Of a DNA stretch of 64,000 nucleotides, positions 23,722-35,800 are shown piece by piece (within the stretch, counting starts at the first letter, position 1; the number at the start of each line of letters is the position of its first letter). The position numbers and the translations under genes are program-made. Origin of the DNA: Eutreptiella sp. 'Long Island Sound 2002' (Eukaryota; Euglenozoa; Euglenophyceae; Eutreptiales; Eutreptiaceae). Where the stretch lies: contig OZ038385.1 of NCBI GenBank assembly GCA_964036045.1, positions 22,209,813 to 22,273,812 of the forward strand, written 5' to 3'. The notes beneath the pieces were generated by a model. That model worked only from the letters and a program-made list of their open reading frames with translations. It was not told the DNA's origin and made no database searches.

Positions 23722-26192
23722 CTGAACTGGGCCGCGGCAGCCACTGCACAGGGCAGGTCCAACGCCTGTGTCGGTACCGCCGCCCAGTGCCCCTCTGGTG
23801 GGGCCTGGGACAGCAGGTGTCCGGTGCTGCCACTCAGGATGGGGATGCTTGGGGCCGTGGCGGGGGGCAGTCCGGAGAGGAGGGCCCGGGGCTCCGTGGG
23901 TACCGGTGCGACCGGGAGGTAAGGCAGTGCCTCCGGGGCAAGCGGAGTGGCGGTGGGAGGCAGGGCTGCAGCCCCGCTGGCCACTGCCACGCGGGCCCCG
24001 CCGGCAACCGTGTGCAGCGCCAGGGCCGTGCCGACAGCGGCATCGGCCCCCACGAACGCCACCACCGCGCCCGGGGTCGCGTGCATCGCCGCGCAGTGGG
24101 CCGCGGCCAACTGCATCGCGGCCGGCAGCGGCAACGCCCCCGCGACCGCCCCCGCGACGTAGTGGCCCGGGCCGTAGCCTACCAGAGCGTGCGGCCGGGC
24201 GTTGTGGGCCAACAGCAGCGCGGCGAAGGCGTACTCCACCGCGAGGCCCGCCAGGAGGGTCTGCCGGGGGGACAGTGGCCGAGCGTTCGCGAGCGCCTGC
24301 GTCAGGCCGTCCGCTGCGAATTCGGTGCGCAACGCCTCCGCACACTCCGCGAGCGCCGCCTGGAACGCCGGGGCCACAAAGGCCTGGGAGGCGGCTGCGG
24401 CGCGGAGGTCGACGGTGGCGCCGCACACCAACGCCCACTCGCCCCCCGCGGCAGCGCACCGAAAAGCGGCGGCGCGCAGCTGCTCCGCCAGGGCCTGCGG
24501 CGTCGCTGCCTCCACGGCCACGCGGTGCGCGTGCGGCTGCCGCTGGTGCAGCGCGGCGCCGCACAGCGCAGGCAGTGACGCGCTGGACAGGCTGGTCAGC
24601 AGCCGCACGTACCGCTCTACTGTCTCTTGCAGTGCCCCGGGGGCCGCGGCGGACAGGCACAGCGGCCAGGGGTCCGTACCTGCGACGGCAGGGCTGGATC
24701 CGGAGGCCGGGGGCGGAGCCGCGACCTCCTCCAGAATCACGTGCACGTTGGTGCCGGAGAATCCGAAGGAGCTGACGCCCGCGCGCCGCACGGGTGCCGC
24801 GTCCCACGGCAGCCCGTTACCGAGCGGCAGCCGCAGGTTCGCCGTGTCCAGGGCGGGGGCCTTGGGATTGAGGGCCTGGAAATGGTTGAGCTTGGGCAGG
24901 AAGCGGTGCTGCAGCGCCAGCACCACCTTCACCACCGCGGCCACCCCCGCGGCGCTCTCCGCGTGCCCGAGACACGACTTGACCGTGCCCACGACCATCG
25001 CAGCGCCGGTGCGCGGGGCTCCGTAGGCCTCCCGGATCGCCTCGAGCTCGATCGGATCCCCCAGTCCCGTCCCGGTGCCGTGTGCCTCCTGGTACGATAC
25101 CTCTGACGGACCCAGCCCCGCGCCCTCCATTGCACGCCGCATCACTTTGCACTGCGCGAGCCCATTGGGTGCGCTGATGCCGTTGCTACGCCCGTCGCTG
25201 ACCACCGCGTTCCCACGCACGCGCGCGAGCGGTACCGCCCCGCGCACCGCCGCGCGCGCGGCATCCTCCAGCACCAGCACCGCGCAGCCCTCCGCGCGGC
25301 CGTACCCGTCGGCGCTCTGGTCGAATGAAGCGCAGATGCCGCGCGGCGACAGCGCGCGGACGGAGCACAGCCGCACGAACACCTGCGGGCACAGGATGGC
25401 GTTCACGCCCGCCACCAGCGCCAGGGGCCCCTCGTGGAGGCACTGCCCCACCGCCATGTGCAGCGCGAAGAGGGACGACGAGCACGCGGTGTCGATGGCG
25501 CTGGCGGCTCCCTGGAGGTTGAAGTGGTACGCCACGCGCCCGGCCGCCATGTTCAGCGCGGCACCGCTCACGGCGGTGGGGCTGGAGGTGTGCATGTGGA
25601 CCATGTGGTACTCCGAGATGCTGATGCCCACCACGACGCCGGTGGAGCTGCCGCCGAGCGCCGCCGGGGGGATGCCGGCGTGCTCCAGCGCGTGCCATGA
25701 CTCCTCCAGCAGCAGCCGCTGCTGAGGGTCCATGAACGCCGCGGTGGCGGGGCTGATGCCGAAGAACTCCGCGTCGAATGCTTCGAGGTCCGCGCACAGC
25801 GCGGCCTTGGCGCAGTAGGTCTTGCCGTGGGACGGCACCTTCGGGCTGTAGTACTGCTGCAAGTCGATGCGGGCGTCCAGCGACTGGGTGACCTCGGGGC
25901 ACTGCAGAAGCACCTGCCAGTACTGGTCGAGGCTGTCGGCGCCGCCGGGCAGGCGACAGGCCACGCCGGTTACCGCGGCGTCGACGGCGGGGCCGGGGCC
26001 GGGGCCGGGGAAACGCTCGGCCAGAGCGGCCGGGGCGGTGGCCTTGTGCCCCAGCACGTCGTCCCAGAAGTGGCGGACCAGAGCGTCGACGCTGGGGTGG
26101 TTGAAGAGCGTGGTGTGCGGGACGTGCGTGCCCAGGACTGCGGATAGCTTCTGTGAGATCTCGACGATGCCGAGGGAGTCGATGTAGAGGTC
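23722..26192 (-). CDS. Giant type I PKS exon: end of ACP7, KS8, first part of AT8
   Basis: The exon encodes 823 codons plus two bases. It opens with DLYIDSLGIVEISQKL, the phosphopantetheine helix of ACP7 (attachment Ser at 26175-26177), which completes the ACP begun in the 303-nt exon. KS8 (about 25980-24720) has DTACSSS (Cys 25482-25484), AHGTGT and GHAESAAG, so its Cys-His-His triad is present. The AT-like domain from about 24450 lacks the usual GQG motif. It reads GYGPGHYVAG where GHSxGE is expected (codon 24073-24071 is Gly instead of Ser), and I see no His in the later active-site motif. Codons are extremely GC-rich. The start is set by the acceptor TCGCACAG| at 26193, not by an ATG. Confidence 0.82.
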
Positions 26193-27628
26193 CTGTGCGA
26201 TGCAGGAGGGGGGAGGATGTGGAACTCACGCCGGGGGAGAGCCGAGAAAGGCTAGCACCAGCCCTCGAGGGACTCGCACACTGCGCGCGCACCGTGCAGC
26301 TCGTGCCTGCCGTAAGCCACCACGAGTGGGACGTAAACGTCGAGGCAGACTCTTCGGAGCAAGACGGTGATGAGGAGGTTGATGTGACTGGAAGACCTCC
26401 CCCAGCAGGCAAGGGTAAGCACGTATGCACAAGGAGCGGGTGACACAAGGATCCCAAACGCATCCTTGTATCGTCTCATCCAAATGTCCGAAAATAAGGG
26501 CATCGTATCACATCAGCAGAAAGAACAAGACGGTGAAGAAGACTGCTTCAGGTGTTCTGGCCTGAAACTGGTGAAACAACGGGTCACACGACACACAACA
26601 ACAATGATAACGATCACATCTCTTGCATCCGCTTCCCCAAAATGGACCCACATAAGGGCACAGGGTCACAGCAGTAGCTGTGATGTCTCAACCGGGACCC
26701 AGCCGTACTTGCATGGGCTGGTGCCCACAAATCAACAGCACCGATTTATCAACGCTTCTGTGACTTGATGCCTCAATCCATAAACTTTTTCTTGCCCGTT
26801 TATGGAACATGGCTGTAGGGTACACTTCTACCCTAACCAAACCATCTGCACGGCGCGCACATCGTCATGGACCGCACATGTGGGATCAACACAGGCCTGG
26901 GATTGGTGTCCCCGATGCGAAGAACAGGACAACGAGGATGGAGAGATCCGCGGAGGCCAAAGGCGAGCAAACCAAATGCAGCCCAGAGCAACCCCGACCT
27001 CCCTCCTGTTGCGAGTGGCAATTTGCTGCCACTGCAAACGCATATCGTTGGTTGGAATTTGTTTTTGGGTCCTAGAAGCAGGCCTTTATCCCGAGAACAT
27101 CAGTTCGTTGGCTTGTCTGTTTCTATGCATTGTTTTTTTTCGGATCCCGCCATTCATTTCATCAGCAAATCAGGGTGTGTGTGCCAGAGAGGCTGAAAAC
27201 ACAAACCTTCCTCACATCCCAAACAGCACTGCTCCGTATGAGAAGGAAGGGGTACTTTTGCATCATCGGCTCGCCCTGGGCGACTGAAAACAACAGGACA
27301 ATGACTGGCTGATCATGGGTGACTTTAATGGCGTGTGTTGGATGGCATTCACGCACTTGTTTGTGCACAGGCTCAACAGTGTCTGGCAGAACAGGCTTGA
27401 CAGTGTCTGGCAAGTCCAGTCTTGTTCTGGTCCATCTTATTGTCGCTTCCAATTTAGAGGCACACGTGTCATTGCGCGTGTCGTCGACACCAAACTTCTG
27501 CTTGACTATGTCGAGGCGTGAATTTGAAGTGCCGTTCGAATGTACCCATAACTATTGTGTTGACATCTGTCTACTTGCTGATCTACCTTGCGGAATGGAC
27601 CAAACGTGAAGGTTCGTGGGCTTGCAAC
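26193..27628 (-). other. PKS intron inside ACP7
   Basis: The intron is 1436 bp, with donor TTGCAG|GTTGCA, acceptor TCGCACAG| and phase 0. It splits the ACP just before the Asp-Ser-Leu motif. ACAGTGTCTGGCA is repeated near 27379 and 27402. Open frames inside it show no domain. Confidence 0.7.
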
Positions 27629-27931
27629 CTGCAAAGATAATGTCGTGTCTTCGATTGCACCACCTGCAGCCTCCTCGACAATCTCCTTCACGGTGGCTGC
27701 CAATTCGGTACGATTCAGAGAACAAGAAGGACCCTCTGTGCCAGATCCAGCTGACTGTCCACCTGCTGCTGGCCGCACATGTTCCAGCAGTGGCTTGGGC
27801 CCATGGTGCTCATAAGTGGCACTGAACAGTTCCCAGTCCATATCCATGACGGCTTTCAGGGGTTGGCGAGCATGCAGCAGTGCAGCCAGGAACTCCACAG
27901 CATCGTCCGATTCCAACAAGCGGTAGCCGAC
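27629..27931 (-). CDS. Giant type I PKS exon: end of KR7 and first half of ACP7
   Basis: This exon is 303 nt (101 codons, phase 0 at both ends). It begins VGYRLLESDDAVEFLAALL, the exact continuation of KR7; the same place in the MT-unit KRs reads VGIIPMTTEQALSGLEWAL. It then has VMDMDWELFSATYEHHGPKPLL, the conserved KR-to-ACP linker with GPxPLL. The ACP starts at TVKEIVEEAAG and breaks after TLSLQ. The next exon resumes DLYIDSL, so the join restores a complete carrier-protein motif. An ATG-started frame here begins a little upstream, inside the intron, and would miss the join. Confidence 0.8.
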
Positions 27932-28966
27932 CTTCAGATACAGAAGGCAATTCAATGTTGTTCAATTGTTCAACAATCTGGTCGACGTGGAACCCGCAAA
28001 TGCAACCCACAAATGTGAAGCCTCGGGTTCCCCGGATCCATTGATCCCACCTAAACCAATACCTACAGCTGCATCTGACCCGACGATACAAGGCAGCACC
28101 AAAGCCAGAATAAAACGGGGGGGGGGGGGTTTAAAGGGGGCTGGGGGGTCGGTACTGGGGGTTGGGTGACAGGGTGGCTCGGTCGAAAACAAAGTGGTTG
28201 GGGAGACGGATGTGAGGGCAGAGTGCCTCTGCTGAGAAGATGCAACGGCACTTGGTCGGCAATTTGAAGCCATGCCGCCTTCGGGATGAGCATGCTGCTA
28301 TGCTCTACTGATGAGGGACATGACTGCTCGCAGGGGAGACCTCCCCCCAAAAAATAATATGATGCATGCCGTACCCCTGTACCGTACCTTGTGTGCGCCA
28401 ACAAGGAAAAAACGTTCGGTCAGAGCAGGTGGGTGAGGTCCAGGTGGTTTATTCTTGCTGTTGACGACGTTTTGGCCTTGTTGTGTTGTGGTCACCACCA
28501 TGTGTTGCACGTGCATGGTTTTTATGGAAGGTAATGGACAGCTTAGATGCACAATGGTGTTGTAGATTACAGTTACCCTAGCAAATGTGAGGTTCGAGTT
28601 GGTGGCTGGGTGTAGGTTCGAGAGGGATGAGGCATTATGGATTGCGCGCTCTGATACTGTGGAGTGTCATAGCGTGGATGAAATGTCACGATCTTATGGA
28701 GTGTTGTGAAGGCTGTGGAGCATTATGGAGTGGGGGAGTGATGCAGAGTGCTGTGGAGTTTAATCCAGTCTTATGATACTAGTGTTACGGGTTGTTTTGC
28801 AGCAATATGAAACGACAGAATGTTATGGAGTTGGGAAGTGCCGTGCTGCAAAGTGTAATTCAGCGCACGGGGCGCTGTGGAGTGTCATAGGACGCAATGA
28901 AGTGCAACTGCATGTGATGGAGCAGTGTGGGATGTGTTGGGATGAACCTCCACAACGCTCTCATAC
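27932..28966 (-). other. PKS intron inside KR7
   Basis: The intron is 1035 bp, with donor CTGAAG|GTATGA, acceptor TATCTGAAG| and phase 0. It contains G13 at 28117-28129 and a degenerate repeat field at about 28655-28935. Confidence 0.72.
28655..28935. repeat. Degenerate short-repeat field built on TATGGAGTG / TGTGGAGTG
   Basis: Motifs of the form (T/G)(A/G)TGGAG(T/C)(G/A) recur at irregular 15-40 bp spacing (for example CTTATGGAGTG, GCTGTGGAG, CATTATGGAGTG, GTTATGGAGTTG). It looks like a decayed tandem repeat inside the KR7 intron. Confidence 0.6.
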
Positions 28967-31909
28967 CTTCAGTGCGGGCTTGATGAAGTCGGCGCTCCCC
29001 GTGCTCTCTGCAGAAGCCGCCCACATGCCCCAATTGATGACAGTGGCCGGGAGGCCCAGGCGCGCCCGGAGCAGCCCCAGGGCATCGAGGTAGCGGTTGG
29101 ACGCCGCGTACAGCGTCTGCATCCGGCCACCGAAGATGGAGGCCGTGGATGAATACAGCGTGAAGCAGCTCAGGGCTGGGCAAAGCTCCTGCGTGAGCTC
29201 GTGCAGACAGTGGGCACCGAAAATCTTGGGCTGCAGGGCCTTCATGCAGTCCGTGGGGGTCAGGGAAGTCAGCTCTGAGATGCCTGGGACGCCGGCCAAG
29301 TGCAGGACGCCCTCGACTCCGCCGTCTGCCTCAAGCTCCAGCAGCAATTCCCGCACTGCCGCACGGTCCGTGACGTCGCAGCGGTCCACGCGCACACGCG
29401 CCCCAAGGGCCTCCAGCGCCAGCAGGTGCCGGAGCGCCGGAAGTGCGTCGGGCGACGCCTCCCATTCCGCCCGCGGCGGTGCCCCCGAGCGGCTGACGAA
29501 GGCGAACGCGCGCGCACCGGCGCGGGCCATCGCGAGGGCGGTGGCGGTGCCGACGCCACCCAGCGCCCCGGTCAGCACGTACCAGCGCTGCGGGTGCCAC
29601 GCGGTCGCGGGGGCGGGCGACGGTGCACTGGGGACGAGCCGCGGGGCCTGTACCCCCTGCGGCCCCCAGTACTGCTCATCCTCCGGGCCCCAGTCCCGCA
29701 CTGCCGCGATCCGGCGGAGCAGGTCCGGCTCCAGCGCGGGCACGTCCACTGCGACCACGCGCAGCCCCGGGCACTCGGGCCCCGCGCTGCGCACCAAAGC
29801 CGGCAGCGGGGCCTGCGCCAGGCACGGGCTGGGGTGTGCGGGCTGAGCCCCCGTCGTGACCACCACCACCGTCCAACCCGTCCCCTGCGCCGCCTGCAGG
29901 AGCAGTACCAGACGCTGCAGCGTGGCAGCCGCCGCGGCTGGCGCTGCACCCGCGCCGCCGCCGCCGGCCACGTACACGACGCCGGGGGCGGAGCCGCGGT
30001 GCTGCCGCACCAGCGCCTCCCAGTCCTCCGCGGCGTCCCCGGCGGGCCCCCCGTCGCTGCCCAGACGCACAAGGGCCGGGGCGGCAAAAGGGACGGGTCG
30101 CTCCGTCACGACGAGCCACCGCTGGGGCTCCGCCTCCAGCGCCGCCGCGTCCACTTCGGGCCCGGCGGCGGGCTCCCACTCAACAGAGTACAGGAGCGCA
30201 GGTCGCCCAGAGGCCGGTGCGCCCGGCGGTTTCGTGGGCGGGTGCAGAAGCGGCTGCCGGTGGAATGCGTAGAAGGGGGTTGCGGTGTGGCCCGGGGAGG
30301 GGCCACTCACGGCCCGCCAGTCGAGCCTGGCCCCGAGGGTGAACAGCCGCGCCAGCAGCGGTGCGAGGGACCACTGTCCGGGCCCCGGCGCCTCGAGCGC
30401 CCACAGGCCCCTGCACGCGTGCGGCTGCAGAAGCGGCCTGAGCTGAGGGCTGGCGCCCAGCTCCACGACAACGTCTGCGCGCTCCGCCACAGCACCAAGG
30501 CCGGCCGCAACGTCCAGGGGCTGCCACAAGTGGTCGGCCCAGTATTGGGCGGAGCACAGGGCCTTCGGGTCCACCACCGCCCCCCGGATCCCAGACACCA
30601 CCGGCACGGTGCCGGTCCCCCACGGCACGGCAGCCGCGAGGCGCTGCACCGCATCGGCGTAGCCCTGCAGCTGCCCCGTGTGGTACGGCAGCAGCAGATT
30701 GACCGCGAGGCTGCGGCCCGGCAGCCGCCCCCGGACACGCGCCAGCGCAGACTCCGCGCCGCTCAGCACCACTGTGTTTGGCGAGAGGACGCTGCTGACG
30801 GCGACCTCGCGGCCGGCAGCGCACGCCGCAATGGCCTCTTGGGCCTGCGCGGGTGCACAGCGGACCAGCACGGAGGCCGTGCGGGGGGCCTGCGCGTGCA
30901 GCAGGGCGGCACGGCGCGCAACGAGCTGCAGCGCGTCCGGCAGAGGCAGCAGTCCGGCCACGCACGCGGCAATGAACTCCCCCTGACCGGACCCGAACAC
31001 CACTGAGGGCCGTAGCCCGGCAGTCGTGAGCAGCGAGGCCAAGCCGTAGCCCAACACGAAGTGCCCCACGTGCCCGACAACACTGTCTACCTCTGGCGCA
31101 CTGGCCGGGGAGATTGAGGCCGGGTCGACCCCCAAGTACTGTCGGAGGGCTGCGTCAGGCAGCAGCCCACGTACGTGCCCCTCGCAGGCGTGTACAAGTT
31201 CCCGGAACGCCGGGTACGCGTTGCACAGCGCGCGGCCCAAGGCCGGCGGGATTGGGCGTAGGCCACCGAAGATGAGCGCGACTGTGCGGGGGCGTTCCGG
31301 GGCATGCCCCAGGCTCAGGGCCGCCGGGAGCGGCGCGTGGGGGGCGGAGTCTGCGAAGTCACTCAGCGCCGCGGCGGCAGCGGCCGTACAGGGGATGGCC
31401 AGGCGGTGCGCGAACGCGGTGCGGTGTCGCAGGTGCGCCCCAGCGAAGGTCTGGAGTTCTTGCAGGGTCGGGGGCAGTGCGGCAGCCCAGCGGCGGGCCT
31501 GCAGCCGCAGTGCCTCCGGGGTTTTGGCGGAGAGCGCGAGGATTGGGCAGAGGGGCTGGCCTTGGGGAAGCGGCGACGGCGCGGTGGCAGGAGGGGGGCT
31601 GAGGATGATGTTGGCCAGGGTCCCGCTGAAGCCGAAGGAGTTGAGTGCGGAGTACCGGAGACTGGCTGGCAGCTGCGCGCCGGCAACCGGCACATGGACC
31701 CGCGCGCGCGCGAGGTCGGGGAAGTGCGGGTTGAGGGCTGTGACGTGCAGCAGCGGCGGCACCGTCTGCCGGGAGGTCACCAGAAGGCATCGCAGCAGCC
31801 CAGCGAGCCCGGCTGCGCTCTCCAAATGCCCGATATTGGTCTTGCCGCAGCTGACGGCCACCGCGGTGCCGCGCGCGCGGCCGCCGTACACGCGGCGCAC
31901 TGACTCCAT

Positions 31910-31940
<31 letters not shown>

Positions 31941-32850
31941 GCATGCATCTCCACGTACCCGATGTCGTCGGCCGTCAGGCCCGCGTCGGCCAGGGAGCCG
32001 CGCATCAGCGCCTGCTGCGCAGGCCCGTTGGGCGCGGTCAGCCCTTGGCTGTAGCCGTCCTGCGCCACCGCGGCCTCCTGCACGATGCCGTACAGCCGCT
32101 GGTGCGCCTGCACGTCCTCGACACGCTGCAGCACCGCCATGGCCGCGCCCTCGCCGCGGGAGTAGCCATCTGCCTCGGCCCCAAACGACGCGGTTCTGTT
32201 GTTGGGCGACAGCGCCGTCACCTGACAGAGGGCGATCGTCGTGGACGGCTCCAGCATCGCGTTGACGCCGGCCGCCAGAGCCAGCGAGCTCTTCCGCCCC
32301 CGCAAACTCTCTAGCGCGAGCTGCGTGCACACTGCGGAGGCGGAGCAGGCGGTGTCGACGGACAGTGCCGGGCCCTGCAGGCGGAAAGTGTAGGAGATGC
32401 GGCCCGACACGCAGCTGAACGCGTTGCCTGTGGAGACATATGGGCCGATGGGGATGCTGCCGCACCGCAGGCTGTAGTCAGGGTTGCTGACTCCGATGTA
32501 CACCGAAGTTGAGGACCCGTACAGGGACTGCGGCACGATGACGGCGTCCTCCAGGGCCTCCCACGTCACCTCTAAGAGCATGCGCTGCTGCGGGTCCAGG
32601 AACCGCGCCTCGGACTCGCTGAGGCTGAAGAAGCCGGGGTCGAACTCCCCGATGCCGTCCACAAACCCGGCGGCGCGCGTGTACAGCTTGCCGGGGATCG
32701 CGGGACGCGGGTCGTACCAGGAGGCGTTGTCCCAGCGTTCGGGAGGAACGGGCATCATACTGTCCTTCCCTTGCATCATGTTGTCCCAGAATTCCTGCAG
32801 GGTCGAAGCTCCGGGAAGCTTGAGCGCAGCGCCAACAACTCCAACGGCTG
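28967..32850 (-). other. PKS module 7: KS7-AT7*-KR7 (ACP7 in later exons)
   Basis: KS7 has DTACSAS (Cys 32345-32347), MHATGT and NIGHLESAAG, so it is likely active. AT7 starts ALIFGGLRPIPP where FPGQGSQ is expected, and reads VVFGSGQGEFIAAC where GHSxGE is expected: Gly (codon 30988-30986) replaces the nucleophile, with Ser one place earlier. Its later His (LPYHTGQLQ) is kept. KR7 has TGALGGVG for NADPH binding, LYSSTAS and LYAASNRYLD (catalytic Ser, Tyr, Asn) and no LDD-type fingerprint. No DH or ER, so the product would be a beta-hydroxyl if extender units come from elsewhere. The region is very GC-rich. Confidence 0.8.
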
Positions 32851-35800
32851 GGACTGACGGCGGAGTGGAAATGGGGGCGCGCGATGGGCTGACGGAAATA
32901 GGGCCGATTGGCTCCGAAACAGGGGCGGCAGCGGAGGGCGGAGAAACGGGCGCAGTGTGCACGGGAGTGCGTGGCGATGCAACAGCGGGAGGTGCCGCTC
33001 GGCGTTTGTGCGCAGCCTCGAGCTTCAACGTCCGCTCCTCTTGGTAGATCTTGTCGATCACACGCCTGGCCGTGGTCTCAAGCAGTGGGGGAACCGCCTC
33101 CATCCGCGCATACCCCCTCAATACCTTGACCCAGTCCACAAGTGCAGCCATCACAGTGGCTCCCAGAGATGTCTTATGGCACAGAGCCCATTCCAGCCCA
33201 CTGAGTGCCTGCTCCGTGGTCATTGGAATGATTCCCACGTCCCTCAGGTGTTTGGAGGTGAGCTCATCGCTGGCCATGCCAGCCTCTGCCCATGCACCCC
33301 ATTGCATGCTGAGGCATGGCAGGCCTTGTTGGCGACGCCACTCAGCAAACCCATCCATGAAGCCGTTGGCAGCCGCGTACCCACATTGCATAGGATTGCC
33401 AAGCGCTGAAGCGATCGATGAGAACAGCACAAACGACCCAACACCGAATGTGAGAGATAGCTCATGCAGCGCAAGCGTGCCAGTCACCTTCGCCGCAAGC
33501 ATGCTATCCAGCTCATCCGATGTCATCTGCCGTACAGCAATGTTGTGCATCACCCCGGCACAGTGCATAATCCCCACCAGGGGCACCGCAAGCCGATCTA
33601 CCAACTTCTTCATCTTCTCAACGTTCGCCACATCCACCTGCTCCACAACAAATCGGGTTTGAGGGTATTGTTGCTGAAGCAGGTGCACCTGCGATCCTGG
33701 TCCTGGTGCCCGCCGCGATGTCAGTACGACACACTGTGCACCACGCGCGGCGAGGAACCTGGCAACTGCAAGGCCAATGCCTCCAGTGCCACCAGTAATT
33801 AGGTAGCTTCCTGCACCGGGAGTAAACAGCTGCACTGGCAACTTCATGCACAAGGGATGAGGCTCCAGACGACGTACAAGGCGCTGTCCATCCCGCTGCA
33901 GCCACACCGCCGCCTCCCTGTCTCCGCTCACCATGCATCGGATCTCTTCAACAACCCTGTGCATCTGAGTGCCCTCCTGCGTGCGCAGAGCCCCCGTCTG
34001 TACCCTGGGCACCTCTGCACCCAAAGATTTTGCAAATCCCTCCACCATGCACGCCATCGTAGCATCCTCACTGAGAACGATATACCGACTGCATTGTTGG
34101 AACTTGCTCAGAACGCCTCGCACCGTAGCATGGACGCGGTGAAGCGTTGGTCCGACGTCCGACGACTCCTTCCATCCCTGGGCATCAATGACCACACTGA
34201 TGTCTGACACTTGGGACTTCACCTGACTCCAATGCTCCTGCTCATTGCAGTTCATGGCAATCACGTTCCCAGCCCCGACCTGCACAGAGTCTTGGCCCGT
34301 ATGGATCACGTGGAACACCTGGAAATGCTCTTGCAGCAGCACCTTCAGTTGGAGGACAACTGGGCTGGCTGGCCCCACTGGACCCACCAACAACACACGT
34401 GCTCCGCTTTGCTGGGGCTGGGCAAGCGCTGTCGAACTCTGTGGCATCCATTTCAGTTGGTACATGATGTTCTGGGGCTTATGGGGCAGCAGCGTATAGT
34501 CCACTAGCGACTCAAGCTGTTTCTTGTTGTGTGCATACAACTGCTGCTGCGTCGAGCGCGAGTCCCGAGTGGCGCTCAGCAGCACGTAGCTGCTCAGCCC
34601 CTTGAACAACATGCGTCCCAGTCGGTCGTAGCTGACCAGCGAAGCCTTGGAGGCTTCTGTCTTCTGCATCGCCAGGATGGCCTCAAAATCCGGGTCATAC
34701 AGGTAGCTTGCAACCCTCTTGCTGATGTCCACAACATCGTCCACACGGAACCCATGTTTGGAATACAGCTCCACCCAGTCTTGCGCACGAATAAAGAATG
34801 AAGAGCTCTCTTTGTGATCAATGGTGTTCATGTCGTGGGAAATGAAATCCGCGAAACAGATGTGCCCTCCTTCACGAATGTGCCTCGACAGGTGCGCAAA
34901 CAGAGTGTCCTTATCCAGAATATGGTGCACAACCTCGAACGCAAATGCCATGTCATACACATGGGGGAACTCATCCTTCGTGCTGTCACGATTGTAGATG
35001 GTCACCTGGCCTGATAGCCCGCGTTCTGCCACCTTCCGCTGCCCATACTGCGCCTGCTCGGGTGAAATCGTGTACCCATCCAACTTCAAGTGTGGATACA
35101 GCTGCGCCAGCTCCATAATATCTGTCCCCATGCCACATCCAAAGTCCAGTACTCGAGCGGAGGTGCGCAAGTCATGGTAGCGGAAGGCCGTCGCCCGTAG
35201 CTCCAGCTGTGCCCACCGAGACAATTCCAGCCCCTGACCGTCGGTGTACGTCTTCATCCAGGAGAAGCCTGGCATCACAAATGGGAAGGGACCGAATCGC
35301 AGCAGCGTGTCCTCCCGGTCGGCTCCTCCCGATCCATCCGCTCCCGTCAGCATTTCGTCGTAGATGGAGGCGGCAGACTGAATGCCATCCGAACCAACAC
35401 CTGAGGCGGCCGCTGGTGGTGCAGATTGTGGCTGAGGTGCCTGAGCCACAGAGCCCACGCTATGCGCTGGCACAGGAGGCATCACCGCGACCGGTGCAGG
35501 AGCTGCAGCCTCTGGCATTTGCGATTCAGCCATCTCGCTCATAATGAAAGGCGCCAGCGCTTCGAGACTTGGATAATCATACATCACTGTGGCAGGCAGC
35601 ACGACCCCAAACTCACGCGATAGCTGCTGGCGCAGCTCCAGTGCCATCAACGAATCCATGTCGTATGTGGCGAGCGCTTGACCCTTATCAATCTGCGATG
35701 GTGGCAGCTGCAGCACGTCTGCAGCAATCTCCACCAACTTGGCCTCCACATCCGCGTTGGAGATAGACGGAGTATCCCGTGGCCGCTGTTGAACTGTCCC

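Noticed and set aside
22806-24578. A 590-codon plus-strand frame with VREDGG repeats, and overlapping 597-, 273- and 261-codon minus-strand frames rich in Pro/His or Pro/Ser
   Set aside because: All are made by the 18-bp minisatellite, whose length is a multiple of three and which has no stop in these frames, plus antisense or off-frame reading of the GC-rich KS8/AT8 exon. The in-frame PKS reading ends at a splice donor before the array.
23722-26463. Long antisense and off-frame open readings over KS8/AT8 (for example 25186-26463 minus, 24202-25026 plus)
   Set aside because: They are shadows caused by very high GC at third positions; the KS/AT reading explains the same DNA with full-length conserved motifs.
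26200-27620. Possible nested plus-strand gene inside the ACP7 intron
   Set aside because: Several frames of 60-160 codons overlap without conserved motifs or splice support, as expected by chance.
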